A stretch of DNA of 64,000 nucleotides from assembly GCA_903813345.2 (NCBI GenBank), contig CAIIXF020000006.1, positions 28,029,936 through 28,093,935 of the forward strand, given 5' to 3'. A model generated the notes under the pieces. The model saw nothing but the letters and a program-made list of their open reading frames with translations, did not search any database and was not told the DNA's origin. The stretch is from Owenia fusiformis (lineage: Eukaryota > Annelida > Polychaeta > Sabellida > Oweniidae). How positions within the stretch are numbered: the stretch's first letter is position 1; the number at the start of each line of letters is the position of its first letter. Below are positions 49,101 to 61,100 of this stretch, piece after piece. A program made the position numbers and the translations under genes.

Positions 49101-52100
49101 TAAAATTTATTGAAACAGAACATGTACATTGAACATTTTGAAACATGTTCATTCACATACCACATTTATTGGGATTTTTCAAAAGTAAATTCAGTTAACT
49201 TTGCCAGATTTAACATGTAACAAGAGTATGCATTATTCAATAAGTGATAAGTAGGAATAGAAAAATATTTTGTGCACCGTGATGTAACTTCAGTGAAGAC
49301 AATAAAGTGTCATGGATGACTAAATCTAGCCAATCATATCAGTTCTATGTTCAGTGTTTTCAGTAGGCTTGTCCAAAATTGCGTCCCTTGGACGTAATGA
49401 TTTTCAAAAAATGCGTCTCCCTTCAAAAAACTGCGTCCCTTGAAAAAATATTCCCGGGAATTCAAAAGTCACGTTTTTACACTGGATGAAATAAATTGAT
49501 GAAATTTTGTACCACTGCTTTTGCTATTTATCGGTCTGAATCAGCGTTCTTGCAAGTCTAGTATGTCATTGAATGATACAGATACCATCATAACTTATAT
49601 TCTCCCATTTAAAACACCTTTTCCTTGCGAATTTCGAAACAATTTGCTATTGATTTTGCTTTAGCATGTTTAGTTTAGGGGCAATCTGCGCGAGGTTCAA
49701 CTTTTTAGTTCAGTTTCTTGCGCATATGCAGTCTCAAATAATGATCACGTGATCACACTTGACCAATTGAAAATGGTTTGAATCAGGTCTTAAGCTACCG
49801 GCCAATCGTAGGACTCATACTGATTACTGCTCGGAAATCGAGTATTGTATAAATTTTTGTCCTATCACATGCCTCGTACTATTTCGATCAGAAATCAACT
49901 TCCGGGAAGGAAATTTCGAAAGAAAATTTTATTTCTTTTAGAAATAGAATTTTCTTCAATTATTTATTGGATTCTGACGAAATAAAGAGACTGAAGGTAA
50001 GATCTTTATCAAATCATTCATCCAAAGTTGATTGTATGAGTATGGCTTGCACTGCGTCCACAAAACGCAATCACTTTTTATTTCCGGGTCCATGGATTTT
50101 TCATTACGTTTTTGCAATACTTGGACGGCGTTATTGAAATAGCAGATGTTACTAGATCCTATGTCTACAAGAAATGTTTGTGCTGACATTACTCCCATTA
50201 AACTGGTAATACAATGTGCAATGTGTGGATTTAAAACATATAAGCTCTAAACTATTCTATGTATTAGCAGTTTAAGGGTAGTGGCAGGCCCGTAACCAGG
50301 AGAAGGGGGATTCGGGGGGTTTGAGCGAACCAAAAACTGATCCCCTTTGCCAAAAATTCTTTTAATATAATGCATTTTTCACCATTCTGAGCACATTTCA
50401 AGTGTATTGGGCCTAATTTGTCAAATGTGAACCCCCTGGAATTTTTTGAAAAGTCAGAACCCCACCCTTGTCAAAAGCTGGCTACGGGCCTGAGTAGCTA
50501 GCTATAGTAGTGGGATAGCTTTATAACTATACCTTGTATAGGAAGAGCATCGTGTATGTTATAAATGGAAGTGTTTGCTCTGGAATGTTTCGTGTATGAT
50601 GACTGTAAATCTTCACGTGTTAGACCCATGTTAGAGCCCGAATCACTGGAAAATCTCCCATCATTAGAACCTCTCGATCCATGTGAAGTATGTGACCCAT
50701 GTAACCCATTTGGCAATTGTGACCGGTGTGACGCATTCGCCAACTGTGACCCATGTGAAGCATTTGACATTTGTGACCAATGTGAGGCATTTGATAATTG
50801 TGACATGTCCGATAATAGTGACTCCTTAGAACTTTGTGGGTCACTGTTCTTGTGTAATTTATAAGGAGGATATGTCCCAGAGTTCCTTGAATGGTTTCTT
50901 TGAGACCCATCACTTCTTCGTACACGTTTACTACGATCATGAGCTGCCCCAACAAAGTCGTGAGCCACCCCATAAAGATCATCAGTACGTAATGGTGCAT
51001 CTTTCACATACAGATCTGTTAGATAGAAAGAAAGATAGAAAATCAATATGATCATTCTCTAAGGGGAGACATCAACTTTTCAGTATCAAAACCCCCAACC
51101 CCAAAACTTTATAAGTTAAGTTTCGAAATTGACAATTTATCTTTTGATGCCTCCCCAATTCTAAAATATTAGTACACCCAAAATTAAAAAAATATTCAAA
51201 CAACCTATAACTTTCACCTGTAAAACAGTTTATGATAAACCATTTCTGTAAATAAAGTTTGAAAAATTGCTCAAATAAAAGTAAGTTTGAGTAAAGTTTG
51301 GTTAAATGAAGTAATAAAAAGGGAGTATCAAATTATTAATGTGTAACAGGTGAGCAATGCTTCCAAACTAGAGTATTCACAGACAAGGTTTGTGTCAAAT
51401 TATTTTAAAGTTACACACAGGCTGTTGTATTTTTCTGACTCATTTACAGCAGATGGCCAACCATAGATAGAAAATAGATTAAGTTTATGTTAGCCACAGC
51501 TTCATAATTTCAAGTGTTCTAATTTAACTAAAATGATCGTGTAAGAGTTAGACGTTAAACTATATTATCCGAAGTATTAATGAAAGATAATATTTAATTA
51601 CAAAATCAAACTAGAACTAAACTATAAAGAATTAAGCCTCAGTCACATTTGCTCTATGGTGACTGTAGCTTCAAAAAATTGATATAGAAAATCTACATCG
51701 TACTGCTTATCCCTATATTTTATGCTTCATATTTCTCTCAATTTTGGAAGGCTACGGCCACTGTATAGTTTCAGAAGATCAAATGTGACTGAGGCATTAG
51801 TAATCAAAAATTTACATTTTCTCACTTACCATTAGCTAGGTCCATCTGGTCAATAGTTCTTCTATTGCCCTTGTCTTCTAGTAACTGCAACGAGTCAGCA
51901 GAACTTGGTCTCTTTGTCCTCCTATCCCCCATGGTCTCCTGTCTTGCCTCATACACAGAACCACCAGCCTGTGTAACCCCCTGTCCCTGGCGTGTAGCAT
52001 CCATGAGCCCAGAGCTACCTTGGGAATCTAGTGGTTTATAGCTGGGTTTACCCTGGGAATCTAGGTATACTCTATACTGAGGGTTACCCCCACCCCCTAA

Positions 52101-55100
52101 CTGTCCAGCAGTTGACGGCACTATAGATTCATGTTGACGATTGTCTGTTGATTTATAGCTGGGGTTATCTGGGGCTTTATAGCTAGGATTGTCAGCAGCT
52201 AATTGTTTATAGTTAAGATTGCCTGGGTCTGTCAACTGAGGCTGCATTATGCCTGTTACAGGGTGCTCCGACACAAGGTTTTCTTGGCTGAATACAGAGT
52301 GGGGCTCATTTCTGTCAACAGGATGATGACCTAAAATAAAAGGTTGCATGTTAAGATTGCCTGGTTCTGTCAACTGAGGCTGCATTATGCCTGTTACAGG
52401 GTGCTCCGACACAAGGTTTTCTTGGCTGAATACAGAGTGGGGCTCATTTCTGTCAACAGGATGATGACCTAAAATAAAAGGTTGCATGTTAAGATTGCCT
52501 GGTTCTGTCAACTGAGGCTGCATTATGCCTGTTACAGGGTGCTCCGACACAAGGTTTTCTTGACTAAATACAGAGTGGGGCTCATTTCTGTCAACAGGAT
52601 GACCTAAAGTAAAATATGGCATGCACTAGCTACAGGGTGACACATAATTTTCTAGTTTATGATGGAACCTATCCGGTGATCTCCCAAGGATTTTTTCTCA
52701 AGTGGGTGCAAAATTCTCATTTTCACAATTCAGACCAAAATTGGTCAAAATATGCCCATTTTTTCATCATTTTTTCTCCTTTTCAAGTGGGTGCAAACCG
52801 ATTTTCAAAATCTCAGGTCGGTGCTGCGCCCACTTGCTTTAATGCTGGGGAGATCACAGTATCAACATGAAATTTCTTGAGTATATACATATAGAATGTT
52901 CGGAATTGGGAAACAGTGGTATGCTTAGAGAGTGTAAACAACAAAGAGAATTTAGGGAAATCTTATTTTTTATTGAGGCATGCTTTTCCACCAAAGCACT
53001 CAAACTTTACCAAATAAACCACTCAACTCATCATAACTTCAAATATTATGGATGTGAGTAAAAAATCAACATTTCAAGTGTTCGACATTTTGAATAATAA
53101 CGCATGTATACCTGGTTGTGAAGCTTGGCCTGCTGGGTAATGAAGATGATGGACATTGACGTTAGTTCCCCGAGGCTCACCTCCAAACCCCTTCGCCAGC
53201 TGTTCCTCAAGCCGCTGTCTCAGAGCATTGTTCGTATCAATGCTACGCTCAAGCTGTTTTCGCAGGAGGCGAATTTCTTGAAGGAGTTCATGGAGATCTA
53301 TACCTAATGTGGAGTCCTTCTTTTTAGCTCTTTCACCTGTAATATATTGTATTTGATGGTGTAATAAAGAAGGGGAATACTGAATGAAAACAAAATTGAT
53401 GTATAAAAGGGGAACACTGAACAAGTACAAAATAGGACTAGAGAACAGATTCATGTATATGTATATTGGGACTGTATTTATTGAAAACATACCCACTTTA
53501 ATGCCTGAACATAAATACAATTATTTTGAAAGACATTAACATGCAAAATGTCACCACCTGCCATTTCCATTTGTTACAGATACAGCACACCAACAACCGA
53601 ACACCATCTGCCAAACACCAACCACTGACATAAAAAAAAGTTGGAGACTATTACAATATGTAGCCACTTCTGGTGACATAAAAATGATCATTGACTCAGA
53701 AATAATCTACCTTGTTTATAAAACCAACTCACCTTGATTTTCTTCATTGTACATCTTGTCATAGACACTCAGCTCCAAACGAAGTGTTCGATTCAAGTCT
53801 GCATTTTCTGTGGCCTGGTCTTTAGCTCCAGCCAGGTCCTCTTTTAGTTTGATGTTTTCTCTAGAAGTTATCACCAACTGCTTTTTAAGATTCTCCACCA
53901 TTTGGTCAGAGTTTTCTGAATTTGTGTTCACATCTCTCAAAGCATTCATCTCCTCTTTTAAGTTTTTGTTCTCTGATAATGTCAAAATAAGCTGCTGCTT
54001 AACGTTCTCAATATTAGGTTCAGATTTCGAGGATTTTATTGAACTCTGCGAGCTGGACATTTTCGTTGCATTTTTCAACCTCAATTCCAAATCTTGAGAG
54101 GTTGTCTGCAGTTTTGTGTATTCAAGCTGCAGTTCAAACAATCTAGAATCTAAATCTGAAACTTGTTTTATTTTCTCATTTACTAAGTCTTCGAGACTTT
54201 TTTCTGTTTGCTCTTGACTATTAATCTTCGCCATTAAATCTTTGATTCGATTGTCCTTCTGAGAGATCAGCGTGTCAACTAGTTTCGCTTGACGATTTTT
54301 GTTATCAATATCTTTCGCTTGTTCATTAAGTTGTCTATTTTTACCATCAATTTCAGATTCCAAGTCTTTAATTCTAGAATTTTTATCAATCAGCACTGAG
54401 TCAACTTCTTTATATTTTGTGTCCAGTTCTATGAACTGATTTTCAATGTCCACTAATGAGCGACTTAAGTCTTTCACTTTTTCATTTCTTTCATTCACAA
54501 TTTTTTCTAATTCCCCAACATCGTGAACTTTCTCTTCAACAGTGGCCTCCAGGGTCATTATTCTGTTCATAGCCTCTGTTTTCTGTTTTTCTACATCCTT
54601 TAACGATCTTTCGTCCGCTTGTAGTTTTAATTCAAGGGGTCTTAATTTTGCCGCCATATTATCACAGTCTTTCTTATATTTATCACAATAAGATTCAATA
54701 TCATGGATTTCTTTGACTAGTTCGTTGTTGTGTGCTTGGACACGTCGTAATTCGTTGATCACTGTTTCCCGCTCGGCTAAGATATCTTCCTGTCCAGAAC
54801 CTGCATGGACAATCTTTGAACTTGTGCTGCCATCTGGCAGATAAATATTCGTTGTAGAATCTGTAAAATGAGAGTGAGAAATTGAATGTAGTGTTCAGCA
54901 TTTGTCGAAGGATGGGAAGAGGAAATTAAAATCTTTACTTACCTACTCATTCTGATATACATTAATATAATTTATCATATTTATTGCACAAAACAAATAT
55001 CACATTATTCCTGTCAAAATAAATGAAAAAAGTTTGCAGACAAGGATTTTAGCATTTTAAATTTTTTTCATCCACATCTGTATGCACTCATAAGTTATCC

Positions 55101-58100
55101 CTGAAAATTTGAAGGTGATGTCTGTAGCGGTTTTGGAGAAAACTCCCGGACGTACGGATGTATGGACAGACGGACGGACAGACGGACGGACAGACAGACG
55201 GATGGACGGACAGACAGACGGACGCGCCTAGGCCGACAATATGGCCCCACACTATGTGGTGGGGACATAATAAAATATATTGAAATCATTTTTCAATATT
55301 CATACTGTAAGATGTCAAGTGAACTTCAGCATTGTAACATTCATCCAAATAAAACAATGAAGTTCAAAGGAGAAAAAATTAGCCTGTTAATAAAGAATAA
55401 AGAAAAAAAGAACTTATACTTCACCTGGTTGTCGTTGTAGCTCTTCCAACTTCTGCTCCAGTTGTCTCCGCAGCCTGTCGTTGTTATCTATGGATTCTTC
55501 AAGCTTCTTGCGCAACTCACGTATCTCTGCGAGATATTGCTGAAGTAAATCAGAGTCTTCCATACCACTTGCTTCCCCTGCCCCTGCAGCCTGGCTCTGC
55601 GCTACCCCAGGGGAAAATGTACCCCCAACTGGACCTGCCCCAGTGGTAAATGTCTGACTAGCCCTTGAGCCTACAGCGGGGGAGTGCTGCACTCCAACTC
55701 CAATGCTCATATGTTTCATGGATTCATACAGATGGAGCTCACCACGTAATGTCTCATTCAGTTCTTCAACTGCATTAAGTCGACTTTTGAGGTTATCCAA
55801 CTCAATAGCTGCCATTGGATCACCTGTAACTTGACCTCTTGTTGACCTTGGATCCACTGTTGACCTTGCACCTGTGTGTCGCGTTGACTCTGTGTGGTCT
55901 GTGAAGAGTGATTGGGCATCCAGTGGACTGGCCTGGAGATATGGGAATAAGTCTCTATCAGCGGCTGTCTGTAATCCTGAACCAGTTACCCCAGTTCCTA
56001 TACTACTTTCAGATATATCCCCATCCCCTTGTCGTAATCCTACATCTCTTGGTTGTAAATAGGCAAAAAGATCTGCATCGGCTTGACTAGAATGTTTCGA
56101 TCTCTCGCTGGTTGTTGAGATATGGCTGGCTTGTGGGGCCGACCTGTGACGTGAGCTGTGTAGACTGGAGTGAGCGCTATGATCTGATAGGACATCGCCT
56201 TCACCTTCGACCAATCGAAATAGCTGCTCATGGGGTGTGGCACCACTAGCTGTACGATGACGTAGTCTTTCTATGGATTCAGCAGTCTCGTTACTCCTTT
56301 GAGACATTCTTTGACCCCTAGGGCCCCCTGGGGGTAGGGATTGTACACCGGGTGTAGGGGCATGTGGGGAGCCATTAGTGGAGAGCTGATCGAGACTCAG
56401 TTCTGAACTGTATTGACGGAGCTTGTCCTGAAGTTTCTTGACCTTCTTACTGAGTTTACTTATCACTTCATTCTTGTCTCCAACTTCATTACTCAGCCTG
56501 CAGTTGAAAATAACATAAACTAACATACAAAATCTTATGAATATCACATAAAAATAGTCTAGCTCTTCGCTTAATTTGGCTAAAATCATTGCTCTGGGGT
56601 TTGCTAGGGTATATGTGATGTATGGTTGATTTGGAAACATTCAGAGATTCAAAAATACCTGGCACATCGTTGATTTAAAACCAAATTTAATCAACATTAA
56701 TATTGCCTGAGTAAAAACTAGATGTTTTTGGCCTGAATAATTGGAATACATCGTTAAAAAATCGTTAATTTAATTTTTCTTTTATTACCAGGGGTGTTAC
56801 TTACTGATGTAACTGCTGCCTTGCTTTATTTGCAGAGAGCTGGTTATCCTGTAATAGTTCCTTCAGCTTTGTATTCAGCTCTTCTCTCTCCTGAACCTCC
56901 TCCTTCATATTTTCACACTCATTTTGAAGCTGTTGCTTTTCAATAGCATCCTCCCTCAGCTGGTTTCTAAGCTGTTCCATTTCTTGGAGTTGCCCTTTCA
57001 AATTTTCTATTTGTTTGCGTTGATTAGATATATCAGCTTTAGAACTGAAATAATTAAACCACTGACAAAATTCTCTCATATAAAAATTTCAATTTCAAGG
57101 TTTATTCTACTTTGCTTGAGAAATGTGTCTCTTTAATTCCTAACCTCTTGAATCCCAGGCTCTAAAATCATTTGAAACCAGAGAATTTTTCATTTTTGCC
57201 ACCTCTTGACATTTTACTAGCCTCTACAACTTTAGATGCTCAACTTCGTAAAATTAGATGTTAGAGATCATTTCATTTCGACATGTTTTAAAGCAATTAT
57301 TGGATGGAAATTGTTCAAATAAGAGCAATTTTAGTGAACAATTTTGTGACTTGATTTTTTCGTCACTCTAGTCAAGAGGTTAAGCATTCCCAGAAATAAT
57401 CATCAAGTAACCATCTATATTTATATTAGTTACCTTTTTTGAAGATCTGCATACTGAGCAGATAGTTCCTGGTGCTGTTCCTTCAACTGTTTTATCTCCC
57501 CTTCAAGCTGTTCCTTCAGCTTTGGGGACATCTGATCCTGATCTCCATTTACAGTGGGAGTCACATCGGATGTTGGAACAGCAGATTGGTCAAGATCATC
57601 CAATATTCGTTGAAGTTCTCGGTTTTTCTCCACCAATTCATCTAACCTATATGAGAATAAGAATTAGATATGAAGAAAAAGAGAAATGATTGAAGTAATG
57701 TATTGACCTAGATCTAAGGGTGCGTTCTTCGTAAACAAAGCAGAAGGCAACAACATAAAACTATATTACTAACAAGGCGTATAGCCTCCCATTTCCCGTG
57801 CAAACATTGGGTAGACCTTGTCGTTACCGGATGCCAGGAACACATAGATACTCGAATGATGTTGATTGGACATCAAGTTGCAGAGAAATCGTAATTTTAC
57901 TGAGTGGCTTCACAAAAAAATAAGCAGCAATTTAGGCCACTTTAAAGCTAGATGCAGATGGCTAATTAAATCCTTTTAGCAAATACAGTCGCCACCATTT
58001 TATTAGTCATGATAACAAATGGGGACATTCAAAATGGAATAGAAACATAAATGCCAAAACCTATTCCATATTATGATGCTGAAATAAGATGATACCAGAA

Positions 58101-61100
58101 TAGATGCCCCTTCACTTACCTGTTTTGCTGCTGCTCATACTCTTTCAATCCTTCCTGGTTCCGTTTCATCAGCTGCTGTACCTCCCCTTCCAGATGTGCC
58201 TTCATCTCATTGTATTTCTTTTCAAGGTCAGCATTATCAGAGGGAGTAATTCCAGATGTTTGAATGGCAGAACCATCAATTGGATCTGTGAAAATAATAT
58301 ATGACTTACATATTATTGCAAATAAATAAATAAGTACTATTTAAATAAAGCTAAATAAGTAAAAAATATATTTATTCTAATATTACAACACATAGATAAG
58401 CTTACACATCTAAAACATGGCACCTTTCCAGAAAAAAATTTACAACAAGCTACCAATCCGTAATAAATTCTAAAAATCACCCACCATATAACGTAGATGC
58501 CAGTGTGCTTGCGAGGTCACATGACTCGTTCAGCCTCTTTTTGAAATCGGATACTCTGCTTGGTGTTATATCCAGGACATCAACTTCCCCAGTGGAATCT
58601 TGATGAAGTAGCTCATTAAGGAAACCCTGTAACTCGTGGAGCTGTTCCTCCAATTGCTGACAACTTTGCTGACTTTCCCGTAACTGTTGGTGCAGCCCGC
58701 TAATCTCATCTTTCTGAGTTTGCAGCTTATTTTCTAATGAACCATCGGGAGGGATAAAATCTTGATTTTTAGCTGCCTCTAATTGTTCAAGTAAACTCCG
58801 CATTTTCTCTTGCTGGGAATATTCATCGTCATTTTTATCTCTGTGTCCAGGGTCGGTGATACATGAGGTTTGGGATTGTTGAGGGTAGGCTCTGTCCATG
58901 TAAGGACCCGAGTAAGCATCTTTATGTTCAAGGTCAGCTCGGTTTGATGACGTGGATTGTTGAGGGTGGGTTCTGTCTGTGTAAGCCCCAGGGCCACCAT
59001 ACGCCTCAGACCCAGGCTCTGGATAGCGAGGACTCCCAGGGAAAGGTTTATCCACATTAGGTGCTTCTCGATTAACTTCCAGCGTAGAATCATCCAGTGT
59101 TATATCTTCTTGTCCATCTGGTGATAGAAAGCGCTGTCTTCTGGGGGATGGGATTGAATATTCTAATTGCTCTTGTAAGGATCTATTCAGCTGCTCTGAT
59201 TCTTTTAATTTATTATTCAAGTGTTCCATTTCTTCTTGAAGCCTCAGAAATGCTTCTTTGTTGACATCTGCCTGGAGAATATCCTCCTCTGAACCTCTCG
59301 AGTGCACTCTCTGCCTATTTATAAATGGAGCATCCTCTTCAGAACTTGATTTCCTTGTCTGGGTGTCCATATGCACTGTATCTCTAGGCCTGGTTCTATA
59401 AAGAGCATCCTCTTGTGAACTTTGTTTGCTTGTCTGAGTGTCCTTATTTTCTGTATCTCTAGGGCTTGCTCCATACAGAGCATCCTTCTGCGAATCAATA
59501 TTCCTTGTTTGAGTGTCTACATTTACTGTATCTCTAGGACTGGTTCTAAACAGAGCATCCTCCTGCGAACTTAATTTCCTTGTCTGAGTGTCAGCATTTG
59601 CAATATCTCTCATAGGCCTAGGAAGCCTACTTGCTTTAGCAGCAATGGCCCTATCAGATTTTCCCTCCAATGTCTTGTCCTCAGGAGCTGCACTTTCAGC
59701 CTCTTGTACTTCAGGTCCGGAAAATGACCCTTTCCTGGTATTAATTGGACTAGCTAAGGCACTGTCACTTTCAGCAACCCGGTTTCGTAGTTGTAAATTC
59801 CTAATCATATTCTTATATCGGTCGATTTGATCTTGCATAATTTTAACCTGATCTTTGAGCTCTTCAGAATTGTCAGTTTCCCCAAATTCCTCAAATACAG
59901 GCATTGGGAGAATCCTGAAGCTCGCTGTAGGAGACATAGGTCCTGTGATCTGGGATTGTCTATCCTGCTCAAAAGCTAGGTCTCCAGTTGATGCGGATAC
60001 AGTTCTGAACTTGGACAGACTCTGAGGTGTCATGCTGGAGAGGTTCGTCTCACTGTTACTACGTCTTGGACTCTGCGACAACAGTCCAGCATCCTGTAGT
60101 AAGCTCTTTAAGTAACGTATCTTCTCCGCTTGTGACCTCACAGTTGCCTCAGTCGCTCGCAGCTTCCTCTGTAACATCTTTGCGTCATTTTTAGCATCCT
60201 TGAGCTCACCACGCAAACGTTCAATTTCCTGGCGTAGAGACACATTGGGGCCCTGCCATTGAGACCCTGGTGCAGTTTTAGGTAGAACTGGAATCTGGGA
60301 TGGAGCTGAAGAAGCCTCGCTATTTGAAACACTGCTTGCGTCATCAGAATCAACATTTGCCTGGCTGCGTGACTTTGGCAATGGAATCTGACTCTTGGGA
60401 GGTTTAGAAGTACTGTTTTTACGTAATTGGACTTTCAACTTCTCCCTTGCAGCTGATAATTCTTTTTTCAATCGTTCTATTTCCTCTGCCATTTCAACAA
60501 TCAACTCAGGATTGAACTCGCTCTGTGTATTCATCTCAATTTGACGCTTCAATAAGTCATTCAGATTGTTAACATGGTCCAGTTGGGTCTCACCTTGTTT
60601 TATCTGATGCTGGAGTTCTCTCATTTGTTCTTGAAGATCTTTAATATTTTCTTGGAGTTCTTGGATATTTTGATTGGCGGGTAAAGATTTGGCTTGAATT
60701 TGTTCAATTGGTTGATCTGTAGTAATACCCAGTAAATTACGAAGTATTCCATTCTCTTCATTTATTCTATCCTTTTGTCTATTTGATCCTTTAGAATCAC
60801 CCACTGAGACAGTGTCACTGGGTTTTTCAGTACCATATGCACCATCACGTATGGGAGGAGCATCATCACCTACACCAGGAATCTTACTGAGAGCACTGTC
60901 CTTAATTCTGGCATTATCACCAGCCTCACCTTGAAGTGTCTTCAAAAGCTCCTGAAGTTTGATGTTATCACTTTTTAATGTACCAAGATCATCTTTCAAT
61001 TTTTTAATTTCAGCATTTGCTGATTGCAGTTTGTCACATAGTTCACAGTTCACTTCATCTAGGCTTTCATTCTGTTGCCGTAGTTGAGTTATCACATTTT

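Noticed and set aside
50565-50864. Cys-rich plus-strand ORF (CDPCEVCDPCNPFG) resembling a metallothionein
   Set aside because: It is the exact antisense of a Ser/His-rich repeat exon of the giant gene, whose splicing is phase-consistent.
55095-55440. Arg/Thr-Asp repeat ORFs on both strands
   Set aside because: Products of the GACG/GACA tetranucleotide tract.
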